Shown piece after piece: positions 1-10,856 of a stretch of 64,000 bases of DNA. The stretch comes from Rhinopithecus roxellana (lineage: Eukaryota; Chordata; Mammalia; Primates; Cercopithecidae). The notes below the pieces were generated by a model. The model ran no database searches. It was not told the origin of the DNA and saw only the letters and a program-made list of their open reading frames with translations. A program made the position numbers and the translations under genes. Position 1 is the first letter of the stretch, and each line of letters starts with the position of its first letter. The stretch covers positions 146,487,358 through 146,551,357 of the forward strand of contig NC_044552.1 of NCBI RefSeq assembly GCF_007565055.1, in the 5' to 3' direction.

Positions 1-497
1 AGCTGAGCATCCAGTTTCCATTCCCCTCAAAAATTCACCTGTCAAAAAAAGCAGATGAATGGTTCACATCACTGATGTCTAGGCTCTGGCTGTAGAAGAT
101 GATCAGACCCACGAGGCCATTTGGAAGATTACCTGGAATACAATGAGGTGGCTGGGCCAAGCCATGATTCTGAGTCAAGTCAGAATCTGCTGGAAGGACT
201 GCTGAGAAATATTTTACTAGTGTAGCCCTTTTCTTTCCCTGTTTTTTGAATTCACTGTGCGTATCACGGCTGGAGGTACAGTTGCCATCTTGTAAGCATG
301 AGAGAAAGAACAGAGAATTTCAGAGTTATTTGCCCTGATATAAATAACCTGCTGAACCAAATGGGCAGTTACCTCCTTCCAGACTTCTTGTGATTTAAGA
401 AAAGCAACCCCCTATTTGCTTAAGCCAATGGAGTACAGTGTTCTCTTATGTGCAACAAAATGGTAGGTCAAAAAGATATGTGGGGCTATTTCCTGGT
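1..497. other. Non-repetitive-looking flank, no gene seen
   Basis: I see no repeat family, open frame of note or RNA gene here. The sequence is ordinary AT-leaning primate intergenic or intronic DNA running up to the poly-T head of the first Alu. Confidence 0.5.
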
Positions 498-796
498 ATT
501 TTTTTTTTTTTTTTTTAAATCAGACGGAGTCTCACTCTGTTGCCAGGCTGGAGTGCAGTGGCATGATCTCAGCTCCCTGCAACCTCCACCTTACGGGTTC
601 AAGCAATTCTGCATCAGCCTCCTGAGTAGCTGGGACTACAGGCACCCGCCACCACGCCCGGCTAATTTTTGTACTTTCGGTAGTGACGGGGTTTCGCCAT
701 GTTGGCCTGGATGATCTCAATCTCTTGACCTCGTGATCTGCCCACCTCGGCCTCCCAAAGTGCTGGGATTACAGGCATGAGCCACTGAACCTGGCC
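498..796 (-). mobile_element. Alu, minus strand
   Basis: A poly-T run followed by the reverse complement of the Alu right and left arms (GGCTGGAGTGCAGTGG, then GCTGGGATTACAGGC) shows a full-length antisense Alu. It ends in CTGGCC, the reverse of the Alu 5' end. A short TG-rich run (797-817) separates it from the next Alu. Confidence 0.95.
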
Positions 797-817
797 TGTG
801 TGTGTGTATGTGTGTGA

Positions 818-1096
818 TGGACTCTGGCTCTGTCGCCCAGGTTGGAGTATAATGGTGTAGTCTCGGCTCACTGCAGCCTTTGTCTCCTAGGCTCAAGCGA
901 TTCTCCTGCCTCAGCCTCCTGAGTAGCTGGGATTACAGGGATCCACCACCGCGCCAAGCTAATTTTTGTATTTTTAGTAAAGATAGAGTTTCACCATGTT
1001 GCCCAGGCTGGTCTTGAACTCTTGACCTCAGGTAATCTACCCACTTCAGCCTCCCAAAATGCTGGGATTACAGGTGTGAGACACTGTGCCCGGCCT
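818..1096 (-). mobile_element. Alu, minus strand, second copy
   Basis: This is another antisense Alu without a clear poly-T head; it begins at CTCTGGCTCTGTCGCCC and ends at GTGCCCGGCC. It sits directly behind the first Alu and faces the plus-strand Alu at 1125, so the three can form inverted-repeat RNA. Confidence 0.93.
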
Positions 1097-1124
1097 TTCT
1101 GATACCCTTTTAAAAAGTGCTGAA

Positions 1125-1436
1125 CTGACTGGGTGTGGTGGCTCATGCCTGTAATCCCAGCACTTTGAGAGGCCAAGGTGGGTGGATCACTTGAGGTCAG
1201 GAGTTCCAGACCAGCCTGGCCAACATGGTGAAACCTCATGCCTACTAAAAATACAAAAAACTAGCCGGGCGTGCTGACACATATCTATAATCCCAGATCC
1301 CAGCTACTTGGGAGGCTGAGGCAGGAGAATCGCTTGAACCCGAAAGGCAGAGGTTGCAGTGAGCTGAGATCACACCACTGCACTCCAGTCTGGGCGACAG
1401 AGCCAGACTCTGTCTCAAAAAATAAATAAATAAAAT
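1125..1436 (+). mobile_element. Alu, plus strand, with target duplication
   Basis: A full-length sense Alu with an A-rich (AAAT)n tail. It is flanked by the direct repeat AAAAAGTGCTGAA at 1112-1124 and 1437-1449, which marks the insertion exactly. Confidence 0.95.
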
Positions 1437-1539
1437 AAAAAGTGCTGAATTATAAGATAGTGGGCTAGTCCTAAGGAGACCAGGATTCAAATTTTGTGCA
1501 TTTTAAAATTTTTTTTTAAATAACAAACACTCATCTAAT

Positions 1540-1720
1540 ACTATGGGTCAGGCTCTGAGCTTTACACTTTACAAATTTTAACTCGTTTTATCCTCCTTGA
1601 GGATGGTTACTATTATCTCCATTTTACAAAAGAGGAAATGGAAGAACAGAGTAAATTAGATAGACTGCCCAAAGTCACACAACCTGTCAATGGCAGAGCT
1701 AAGATAGGAAACCCATGCAT
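1540..1720 (+). repeat. MIR fragment
   Basis: The order of motifs (CTCCATTTTACAAAAGAGGAAATGG, shortened here to its core, then CCAAAGTCACACAACC and GGCAGAGCTAAGAT) follows the MIR core. The copy is old and diverged. Confidence 0.75.
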
Positions 1721-2289
1721 TTTCCTTCTTAAACGTTACACTGAGCTGCTTGATAGGTAGTCAGTGCATATCCTATCCTAGGTTCTGATTCACATTCATA
1801 TTAGGCAGAAACAACGAGTATATTTCAGTATCTCTGTAGACATAACTGTCTGAGAAAATTCTAGATAAGAATTTCAGGAGTCACGCATCATTTCATAATT
1901 TTTGTAGACTTTCCATGTATTGACAAGCTTTTTGTTATCATTTGGCAATGCCATTTTATTTTATGATATCTGAGGCATCTGATGTTATCTTTCTTCTTGA
2001 AATGAATGCTTCATCAAATTCCTATGTATACTCCATTTCCCCATTATTTCTTTCACATAAATTATATTCCATCATTAGATTCATCCAAGAATTATATTCA
2101 TTTTCATTTATTTTCTGGAATGTTAAGCAAATTTTAATTTGCCGGATGTCCCTTTAAGTTTTACTTAAATTGATGAATTATTTCCTTTCAAAATCCTCTT
2201 TCTTTCTACCTTAATATATATCAGAGGCCAGACACCTTTATATTAATAGATGCAGAATGACAAAAATCTTCTTTTTGGAGAAAAACTTA
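1721..2289. other. AT-rich sequence, nothing recognised
   Basis: No repeat family or gene recognised. Open frames here are short and lack features of a protein. Confidence 0.4.
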
Positions 2290-2383
2290 GGGATCACCTA
2301 GTTCAGGTCTTTCATTTTATAAATGATGAAACTGAGGCTCGGAAGAGCTAAATTACTTTCCTAATGTCACAGTCAGTTAGTAG
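2290..2383 (+). repeat. MIR, left part, interrupted by LTR
   Basis: MIR core (TTTTATAAATGATGAAACTG and onwards to the CAGTCAGTTAGTAG stretch) runs up to 2383 and resumes at 3324 with CAGAGCTGGGTCT. The solo LTR lies between the halves. Confidence 0.75.
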
Positions 2384-3323
2384 TGATGACAGCGGGGGCC
2401 GGGAGCAGGCAGGGTCTGCCCTCCTGGGTGCCGCTGCAGCTGCCTGACCTGAAGCTGCAGACCTGGGCGTCCCACTCCATCCACTGAGCAGGCAGGAGCC
2501 GGGGACAAGTGGGAGTCCCGCCCCTTCCGAGTTTGTGGGGCAGGAGCTCCCTGGGTGCAGCTGTGGCTGCCCTCCCAGGTGCAGGACCTGGGTATCTCAG
2601 CAGCCTGCATCCCCAGGGGCCTGGAAAAGCCCCACCCATTCAATTTCTGTTGGCTCGGGGGTGTCCACTCCCACTGCCTGGCCTCTCTCCTCTCCTTGTG
2701 CTCACTCTAATCTCAGAGCGGGGTTGGCAATGAGCCCCCGGACCATGAATGGCAGGGGAGAGAGATTCCTGGGCGGAAGGGGATGGGTCCCCAGTAAGGC
2801 CTCACCTTCAAGCCAGGGAGGATCTGAAGGCTGAGGGCCAGGCTACCAGTCCTGCAGACTGGAGTGGGGACTTGTGGTGCCTCCTCCAGGTCCGCCCATG
2901 GCCACCCATGGACCAATCAGCATGCACTTACTCCCCTCTGAAGTCCATAAAATCCCCAGCTCAGGCAGAGCAGGGCAGAGGATGGTGAGAGGATGGGAGG
3001 AGCAGCTGCATAGAGGAGCTATCCTCTCAGCTGATAGCTGGAGATGACTAGATGACCTGCTGGCAGAGAGGAGTCACCCTCTCCAGGACCTCCTCTCTGC
3101 TGAGAGCTGAACACCCCACAAGATGACCTGTCTACAGAGAGGAACTACCCACTGTGGGTTTCCTCCAAGCTGTTGTAACATTCAATAAATCTTTTCTTCA
3201 TCTTGTTCACCTTCCACTTATCTGGTACCTCATTCTTCCCAGATGCAGGACAAGAACTCAGGCAAAGGCTCCACTGGCCACAGAGGTTTCTGGCCAGAAA
3301 AACACCTCAAAGATCCTGCAACA
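2384..3323 (+). mobile_element. Solo LTR, ERV1 (gammaretrovirus-like) type
   Basis: The element begins TGATGACAG and ends GCAACA (TG...CA) and is flanked by the 4-bp duplication GTAG at 2380-2383 and 3324-3327, as class I ERVs make. Promoter-like features are visible: ACCAATCAG near 2914, TCCATAAAATC near 2944 as a TATA-like box, and AATAAA at 3184. The 3' portion (AGATGCAGGACAAGAACTC) is the kind of U5 seen in several primate ERV1 LTRs. It is GC-rich against AT-rich surroundings. I cannot name the subfamily. Confidence 0.75.
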
Positions 3324-3360
3324 GTAGCAGAGCTGGGTCTAAAACTTGTATTAGGGTAGC
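3324..3360 (+). repeat. MIR, right part
   Basis: GTAGCAGAGCTGGGTCT continues the MIR broken at 2383. Confidence 0.6.
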
Positions 3361-3389
3361 TTCTTTTCTTTTCTTCTTTTCTTTTTGTT

Positions 3390-6300
3390 TGAAATAATAA
3401 ACTATTTTTAGAGCAGTTTTAGGTTTACAGAAAAATTGAGCAAAAAGTAGAGTTCCCTTATCCCCGTATACTCCATCTCTACCAACTGCCCCACCTTACA
3501 TAGTTTACCCTAATATCAATTTGTTGAATTAGTATGGTACATTTATTATAACCAATGAACCATATTGAATTATCATCACTAACTAAAGTCCGTAGTTTAC
3601 ATTAGAGTTCACTGTTTGCGTTGTGTAATTCTAAGGGTTTGGACAAATATATAATGTCATATATTTACTACTAGAGTATGATACAGAATGCCCTAAAAGT
3701 CCCCTATGCTCTGCATCCCTCCCTCCCTTTCCCTGGGACCCTGGAAACCACTGACCTTATTACTGTTCTATTGTGTTGTCTTTTCCAGATGTCATATAGT
3801 TGGAATCATATAGTATATAGCCTTTTCCTACTAACTTCTTTCACTTAGCAACATTTAAGGTTCCTGCATGTCTCTTTATGACTTGATAACTAACTAATTA
3901 GTTTTCATTGTTGAGTTAAATTCCATTCTACGGATGTATCACAGTGTCTTTATACCTTCACTTAAGAACATCTTGGTTGTTTCCAAGTCTTGGTGCTTAT
4001 TAATAAATATTTATTTTCAGGTTTTTGTGTGAACATAAACTTTCAGTTCGTTTGGATAAACACCAGGGAACACAATTGCCAGATTGTATGGTAAGAATGA
4101 TAAGATTATTTTCAGCTTTGTAAGAACCTGCCAAACTCTCTTCCAAAGTGGCTGTACTATTTTGGATTCCCATGAGAAAAAAATGAGAGTTCCTATTGCT
4201 CCACATCCTTATCAGCATTTGGTGTTGTCAATGTCGAATTTTAGCTGCTGTAATCAGTATATAGTAGTATCTCATTGTTATTTTAATTTGAAATTCCCTG
4301 CTGAGATATAATATAGAGTACCTTGTATGCTTATTTGCCATCTAAATGCTTTTTTTTTTTTTTTTTTTTGTTGGTGAGGGATCTGTTCAGATCTTTTGCC
4401 TTTTTTAAACTTAGATTCGCTTTCTTACTGTTGTTTTAAAAGTTTATTGTATATTTTCTATCTAAATTCTTCAATAGATATGTTTTGCAAATATTTTCTC
4501 CCAGTCTATGACTTGCTTATCATTTTCTTAACAGTGTCTTTTGCAGAGGAGAAGTGTTAACTTTTAAGAAAGTCTCACTTAAATTTTTTTTTCATGGATC
4601 ATGCATTTGGTGTCTTACCTAAAAACTCATTTTCAAACCCAAGGTCACCTTGATTTTCTCACTTTGATGTTGTTATCTTCTAGAAGCAGTTTTTCATTTT
4701 AAATTTATGTCTATGATCCATTTTGAGTTAATTTTTGTGAAGGTGTAAGGTTTGTGTCCAGATTAATTTTTGTTACCACATGGGTGTCCAACTGTTCCAG
4801 CATCATTTGTTCAAAAGACTATTTTTGCTCCATTATATTGCCTCTGCTTCTTTGTCAAAGGTCAGTTGACTATATTTATGTCGATTTATGGGCTCTCTGT
4901 TCTGTGATATTGATGCATTTATTTTTTTCTCTAATACTACAGCTGTTTTAAGGACTATATAGTGTATTTTGAAATCAAGTAGTATCAGTCCTCTAACTTT
5001 TGTTTGTGTTAGCTTTCTGGTTCTTTTGCTTTTTCATATCAACTTTTGACATAGCTTTCCAAAATAACTTGCTGATATTTAACTGGGATTGCATTAAATC
5101 TATATGCACAATGGAAAGAACTGACATTTTAACAGTACCGAGTCTTCTTACCCATAAGCACGAATATCTCGCAATTTATTTAGATCTCTGAATTCTTTCA
5201 TCAGAATTTTGTAGTTTCCCTCATGTAGGTCTTATACATATTTTATTAGACTTGTACTTAAATATCTGATCTATTTGGTGCTAATGTAAATGGTGTTTTG
5301 TTTTTGCTTTCCAATTCCAATCGTTTATTGATGTTTTATAGAAAAAAATAGACTTTTGTCTATTAATCTTGTATCCTTCAGTTATTTTAATCATTCATAA
5401 GTTCCAGGAGATTTTTGGTTTCTTCTTTGGGATTTTCTATGTACACAATCATGATATCTGTGAACAAAAACAGCTTTATTTCTTCCTTCCTGATCTGTAT
5501 ACCTTTTATTTTCTTTCTTACCTTATTGAATTAGCTAGGACTTCCAGTAGAATAAGAGTGTTGGGAGGGAACATTGTTGTCATGTTCTTGATCTTAGGGA
5601 GAGAGTATTTAGTTTCTCACCATTAAGTATGATGTTAGCTATATGTTTTTTAAAGCTATTCTTTGTCAAATTGAAGACATTCACCTCTATTCCCAGTTTG
5701 CTAAGTCTTTATTATGAATGAGTGTTGGATTTTGTGAAATGCTTTATCTGCATCTATTTATATAATTATATGATTTCTTTTCTTTTACTTGTTGATGTGA
5801 TAGATCACATTAATTGATTTTTTAATGTTGAAGAAACATGGCACACCTCAAGTAAATCCCACTTGATCATGTTGTATAATTCTTTTTCTACATTGTTGAG
5901 TTCAGTTTGCTAATAATTTGTTGAGGAATGTTGCTTGTATTCATGAGAGCTATTGCTCTGTAGTTTGTTTCTTTCTCGTAATGTCTTTTTCTGGTTTTGG
6001 TATCAGAGTAATATTGCCCTGATAGAATGAGTTAAGAAGTAGTCTCTCTGCATATATTTTATAGAAGAGATTGTATAGAATTTGTGTCATTAATTCTTTA
6101 AATGTTTCATAGGATGTACTAGTGATTCCTCCTGGCCTGGTTCCCTCTGTTTTAGAAAATATTAATTATTTATTCAATTTCTCTAATACATATAGGCCTC
6201 TTTAAATTGTCTATTTCTGGTTGCATGAATTTTGATACTGTGTCTTTCAAGGAGTTTGTATATTTCATTTGGGTTATCAAATCTGTGGGCATAGCATTGT

Positions 6301-6780
6301 TAATAATATTTCTTTATTATTATTTTAATGTCTATGGGATCAGTAGTGATGACTTCTGCCATTTGTCATATTGGTAACTTGTGTCTTCTTTCTTTTTTCT
6401 TGACTAGTGGGACTACAGACTTACCAAATCGATTGTCTTGTGAAAGAATTAGCTTTTGATTTGCTGATTTTCTTTATTGTTTTCCATTTCATTGATTTCT
6501 ACTCTAATTTTTATTATTTCTTCTGCTTATTTAGTATTTAATGTGCTCTTCTTTTTCTAATTTTCTAATGTGAGGGCTTAGATTACTGACTGATTTTAAG
6601 TGTCTCTTCTTCCCTAATGTACGCATTTAATGCCATAAATGTCACCCTAAACACTACTTTCCCTACATTCCATAAATTTGGATAAGTTGTACTTTCATTT
6701 GTTATTTAGTTCAAAATATTTTTCAATTTCTCTTGAGACTTCTTCTTTGACCCACTTGTTGTTTAGAATTGTGTTGTTTA
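3390..6780 (-). mobile_element. Old L1 (L1M type), minus strand, first segment
   Basis: From about 3390 the sequence reads as the reverse complement of an old L1: 3'UTR-proximal sequence first, then ORF2 backwards. Landmarks are the reversed ORF2 stretches around 4790 (TGTCCAACTGTTCCAGCATC), 5600 (ACCATTAAGTATGATGTTAGC) and 6660. All frames are broken. The same L1 resumes after each younger insertion at 8249, 9656, 10081 and 18774. Confidence 0.85.
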
Positions 6781-8248
6781 CGAAAACTATAAAAACTCTA
6801 GAAGAAAATCTAGGCAATACCTTTCAGGACATAGGCACAGACAAAGAGTTCATGACAAAAACACCAAAAGCAATTGCAACAAAAGCAAATATTGACAAAT
6901 GGGACCTAATTAAACTAAAGAACTTCTGCACAGCAAAAGAAATTATCATCAGAGTGAGCAGACAACCTACAGAATGGGAGAACATTTTTGCAATCTATCC
7001 ATCTGACAAAGGTCTAATTTCCAGAGTCTACAAGGAACTTACACAAATTTACAAAAAAAAAAAAATTAAAAAGTGGGCAAAGGACATAAACAGACACCTC
7101 TCAAAAGAAGACATTCATGCAGCCAGCAAACATATGAAAAACGGCTCAACATCACTAATCATTAGAGAAATGCAGGCTGGGCGCAGTGTCTCTCGCCTGT
7201 AATCCCAGCACTTTGGGAGGCCAAGACAGGTGGCTCACTTGAGGTCAGGAGTTCAAGACTAGCCTGGCAAACATGGCAAAACCCTGTGTCTAATGAAAAT
7301 TAGCTGGGCATCGTGGACATGCTTATAATCCTAGCTACTTGGGAGGGTGAAGCAGGAGGATCACTTGAACCTGGGAGGCAGAGGTTACAGTGAACTGAGA
7401 TCACAGCAATGCACTCCAGCATGGGTAACAGAATGAGACTTGGTCTTAAAAAAAAAAAAAAGACAAAAAAGACAGAGAGAGAGAGAAACGCAAATCAAAA
7501 CCACAGTGAGATACCATCTCATGCCAGTCAGAATGGCTATTATTAAAAAGTCAAAAAACAACAGATGCTAGCAAGGTCGTGGAAGAAAAGGAATGCTTTT
7601 ACACTGTTGGTGGGAATGTAAAAGTTCAATCATTGTGAAAGTGTGACGATTCCTCAAAGATCTAGAAGCAGAAATATCGTTTGACCCAGCAATCCCATTA
7701 TTGGGTATATACCCAAAGGTATAAATCATTCTGTTATAAGGATATGTGCATACATATGTTCATTGCAGCACTATTCATGATGGCAAAGACACAAAATCAA
7801 CCCAAATGTCCATCACTGATAGACTAAAGAAAATGTGGTACATATACATTATGGAATACTATGCAGCCATAAAAAGGAATGAGATCACATCCTTTGCAGG
7901 GACATGGATGAAGTTGGGAGACATTATCCTCAACAAACTAACGTAGGAACAGAAAACCAAACACTGTATGTTTTCACTTATAAGTGGGAGAGGAACGATG
8001 AGAATACATGGACACATGGGGAGGAACAACACACACACGGGCTTGTTAAGGGGGCAGGGAGAGGGAAAGCATCAGGAAGAATAGCTGATGGATGCTGGGC
8101 TTAATACCTAGGTGATGGGTTGATCTGCGCAGCAAATCACAATGACACATGTTTACCTATGTAACAAACCTGCACATCCTGCACATGTACCCTGGAAATT
8201 AAACGTTGATGAAAAAAATTACAAAAATAAAAAAGAAAAAGAAAAAAG
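6781..8248 (+). mobile_element. Younger L1 3' fragment, plus strand, 5'-truncated
   Basis: A primate L1PA-type 3' piece begins inside the ORF2 C-terminal region and runs through the 3'UTR to an A-rich tail. It is bounded by the direct repeat TGTGTTGTTTA at 6770-6780 and 8249-8259. An open frame at its start fuses flanking sequence with about 130 residues of L1 ORF2p C-terminus; it is a remnant, not a gene. Confidence 0.92.
7175..7481 (+). mobile_element. Alu inside the L1 fragment
   Basis: A sense Alu starting GGCTGGGCGCAG with an A-rich, then GA-rich tail. The flanking repeat is AGAGAAATGCA (7164-7174) and AGAGAAACGCA (7482-7492), with one mismatch. Confidence 0.93.
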
Positions 8249-9048
8249 TGTGTTGTTTAATCTCCAAATATTTTGTGATTTTCTAGCTAGTTTCCTGTTA
8301 TCAGTTTCTAGTTTAATTCCATTGTGGTCTCAGAGAATACTTCATATGAGTTCTATTCTTTTAAATTTGTTAAAGGGTGTTTTATAATACAGAATTTGTT
8401 CTATCTTGGTGACTGTTCTGTATGAGCTTAAGAAGGATATGTACTCTGCTGTTGTTGGAGGAAGTATTCTATAAATGTCAATAAGATCTAGGTAATTGAT
8501 GGTGCTGTTTGGTTCAATTATGTCATTACTTATTTCCTGCCTACTGGATCTGTCAATTAGTGATAGAAGGTTGTTGATTTCCCCAACTAAAATAGTGGAT
8601 TTATTTATTTCTCCTAGAAATTCTGTCAATTTTTGGCTCATGTATTTTAATACTTTTTTGTTAGGTGCATGTACATTCAGGGCTGCTATGTCTTCTTGGA
8701 GAATTGACCCCTTTACCATTATGTAGTACACCTTCTTATTCCTGATCATTTTTATTGTTCTGAAGTCTGCTTTGTCTGAGATTAATATAGCTACTTCAGC
8801 TTCCTCTTGATTAGTGTTAGCATGGTATACCGTTCTCTATTCCTTCATATTAATTTATCTGTATCATTATATTTAAAGTGGGTTTCTTATATACAATATA
8901 TGGTTGGTTCTTGTTTTTTATCTACTCTAACAGTTTCTGCCTTTTAATTAGTATATTTAGACTATTCAAGTTTAAATTTATTATTTATATAGTTGGATTA
9001 ATATCTTTGTCATTTGTGAACAGTATCTATTCATTGCCCTTGTGCTTT

Positions 9049-9091
<43 letters not shown>

Positions 9092-9342
9092 GTTTTCCAC
9101 TGTTTTTCTGACTTTCTGATTTTGATTGAGCTCTTTATATTATATCATTTTTTCTCATCTCTTACCATATCAACTATACTTTTTAAAATTTTTGTCAGAG
9201 GTTGTCCTAGAGTTTGAAGTACTCACTTACAAATAATCCAATTCTACTTTTAAGTAACACTGTATCACTTCACGGGTAGTGGAAGTACCTTATCCTGGAG
9301 TATTTCAATTTTTTAATTTCATCCCTTATAACATTTCTGTCA
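8249..9342 (-). mobile_element. Old L1, minus strand, second segment
   Basis: Continues the 3390-6780 element through the reversed endonuclease half of ORF2. The minus-strand frame 8342-8749 still shows L1 endonuclease-like text such as NVHAPNKKVLKY and DLIDIYRILPP. It is heavily decayed. Confidence 0.85.
9052..9090. repeat. Poly-T tract of about 39 nt
   Basis: A long pure T run inside the old L1, with no Alu or L1 body attached. It is probably an expansion of a native T-rich stretch of the L1. Confidence 0.9.
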
Positions 9343-9655
9343 GCCGGGCGCGGTGGCCCCTCATGCCTGTAATCCCAGCACTTTGGGAGGCCGAGGTGGG
9401 TGGATCAAGAGGTCAAGAGATCGAGACTATCTTGGCCAACATGGTGAAACCCCATCTCTACTAAAAATACAAAAATTAGGTGGGCGTGGTAGCATGTGCC
9501 TGTAATCCCACCTATTTGGGAGGCTGAAGCAGGAGAATCACTTGAACCCGGGAGGTGGAGGTTGCAGTGAGCTGAGACCGGGCCACTACACTCCAACCTG
9601 GCAATAGAGCAAGACTCTGTCTCAAAAACAAACAAACAAACAAACAACAAAAAAT
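9343..9655 (+). mobile_element. Alu, plus strand
   Basis: Sense Alu starting GCCGGGCGCGGTGG with a (CAAA)n tail. The target duplication is ATTTCTGTCA at 9333-9342 and 9656-9665. Confidence 0.95.
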
Positions 9656-9750
9656 ATTTCTGTCATTCATTTCACTTGTCCATAAACTATAATCACCAAA
9701 TGCAATGTTGCTATCATTATTTTGAACTAACTGTATCTGTTAGATCAATT

Positions 9751-10026
9751 AACTACAGTGGCTCATGCCTGTAATCTCAGCACTTTGGGAGGCCAAGGCA
9801 GATGGATCACTTGAGGTCAGGAGTTTGAGACCAGCCTGGCCAACATGGTGAAACCTCATCTCTACAAAAAATACAAAAATCAGCCAGGCATGGTGGCACA
9901 TGCCTGTAATCCCAGCTATTTGGGAGGCTGAGGCAGGAGAATCACTTGAACCTGGGAGGCAGAGGTTACAGTGAGCCAAGATCGTGCCGCTCCACTCCAG
10001 CCTAGGCAACAGAGTAAGACTGTCTC

Positions 10027-10063
<37 letters not shown>

Positions 10064-10080
10064 GAAAAAAAGAAAAAAAA
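9751..10080 (+). mobile_element. Alu, plus strand, head missing
   Basis: Sense Alu lacking the usual first bases; it begins near CAGTGGCTCATGCC and ends in a long A-rich tail with G interruptions. It lies in the old L1, whose short piece 9666-9750 separates it from the previous Alu. Confidence 0.93.
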
Positions 10081-10308
10081 GTTTTATTTTACCCTTATTT
10101 ACTCTTTCTGTAACATTCTCCCTTTCCTCAATTATATCCTAGCCTATATGTTTTTCTTCTCTTTGAAGGACTTCTTTTAACATTTCTTGCAAAGCAAGTC
10201 TACTGACAACAAATTTCCATGATTTTTACTTGTCTAAAAGTTTTACTTCTAACTTCTGAAGGATGACCCAGGACAGAATCCTAGGTTGGTGGTTTTTTCT
10301 TTCAACAT
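10081..10308 (-). mobile_element. Old L1, minus strand, segment at provirus target
   Basis: Reads as the reversed 3' portion of ORF1 and the inter-ORF region of an old L1 (TTTCTTGCAAAGCAAGTC, then AACTTCTGAAGGATGACC). The provirus is inserted directly after 10308. Confidence 0.7.
10303..10308. repeat. Target-site duplication, left copy (CAACAT)
   Basis: CAACAT immediately precedes the TG of the 5' LTR and is repeated at 18774-18779 immediately after the CA of the 3' LTR. Six bases fits betaretroviral integrase. Confidence 0.95.
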
Positions 10309-10408
10309 TGTCCGGAGCCATGAGGCCCGGAATTAGCCGACCTCTGTTGCTTGATCTCCGCAAAGCGGAGACAAGGGGGCGCATTCCCGGGTTCTTTATT
10401 TATAAACC

Positions 10409-10560
10409 CTTCCCGCGCGCGCCCAAAGCTTTTCCCGCGCGCACCTAAGTTTCTCCCGCGCGCGCCTAAGTTTCTCCCGCGCGCGCCAAAACTGTTCCCG
10501 CGCGCCAACCTTTCCCGCGCGCGCCAACCTTTCCCGCGCGCGCGCAAACATTTTCCCGCC
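10409..10560 (+). promoter_or_regulatory. U3 array of eight TCCCGC repeats (E2F-like, CpG-rich)
   Basis: TCCCGC cores begin at 10411, 10433, 10454, 10475, 10496, 10513, 10532 and 10554, spaced 17-22 bp. Most carry the form TCCCGCGCGCGCC followed by AAAG, TAAG or AACC. Several cores read TTTCCCGC, the E2F consensus form. The same array occurs in the 3' LTR from about 18346 to 18497. That it binds E2F or other factors is inference. Confidence 0.8.
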
Positions 10561-10622
10561 CAGGAAGATATGCAGCCCAGGGCGCAGGTGCGATCCCGCG
10601 CCCAGGAAAAGTACAAACCCAC

Positions 10623-10634
10623 GGCGCATGCGCG
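10623..10634 (+). promoter_or_regulatory. NRF1-like palindrome in U3
   Basis: GGCGCATGCGCG matches the core GCGCATGCGC of the NRF1 consensus (first flanking base off consensus). It sits about 65 bp upstream of the TATA box. Function is inferred. Confidence 0.5.
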
Positions 10635-10697
10635 ATTGTAATTTGAGAAGATCCGGCCCCTATCACCGCCCTGGCCCAACCTCTTCCCCTGCCAGCC

Positions 10698-10704
10698 TAT
10701 ATAA
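10698..10704 (+). promoter_or_regulatory. LTR TATA box
   Basis: TATATAA followed by GG in an otherwise GC-rich setting, 132 bp before the LTR end. The 3' LTR copy is at 18635-18641. Confidence 0.85.
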
Positions 10705-10721
10705 GGCATGACCCTACACTC

Positions 10722-10727
10722 AATAAA
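10722..10727 (+). terminator. LTR poly(A) signal AATAAA
   Basis: AATAAA lies only 24 bp after the TATA box start and is followed by a TGTTTGTCTTGTC-rich downstream element. In the 3' LTR it is at 18659-18664, where it would be used. Confidence 0.85.
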
Positions 10728-10838
10728 CGAGACTTGATCAGGCTGTTTGTCTTGTCTCCATTTCTTGTGTTTTCTTGTCTCCTCCATTCCCACTCCCCCT
10801 TCCAGGGCCCGTTCGACTGTCCTGCAGGTCGGGACACC

Positions 10839-10856
10839 TGGCGCCCGAACAGGGAC
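10839..10856 (+). other. Primer binding site, tRNA-Lys3 type
   Basis: TGGCGCCCGAACAGGGAC starts two bases after the LTR end. It is complementary to the 3' end of tRNA-Lys3, the primer of lentiviruses and MMTV. From memory, exogenous SRVs use tRNA-Lys1,2 instead. Confidence 0.9.

Larger units (their letters stand above)
10309..10836 (+). repeat. 5' LTR
   Basis: Starts TGTCCGGAG and ends TCGGGACA, a 528-bp TG...CA LTR. U3 is dominated by a CpG-rich repeat array (10409-10560). A TATA box is at 10698-10704 and AATAAA at 10722-10727. If transcription starts about 30 bp after the TATA box and cleavage falls at the CA near 10739, R would be only a dozen or so bases, which I infer rather than see. 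U5 is pyrimidine- and GT-rich. Confidence 0.97.

Noticed and set aside
2373..2988. Several overlapping frames of 67-99 codons on both strands
   Set aside because: They lie in the GC-rich solo LTR, where stops are rare; no protein-like features or agreement between strands.
6678..7202. 174-codon plus-strand frame
   Set aside because: A chance fusion of reversed old L1 text with the ORF2 C-terminus of the inserted L1 and the start of an Alu.
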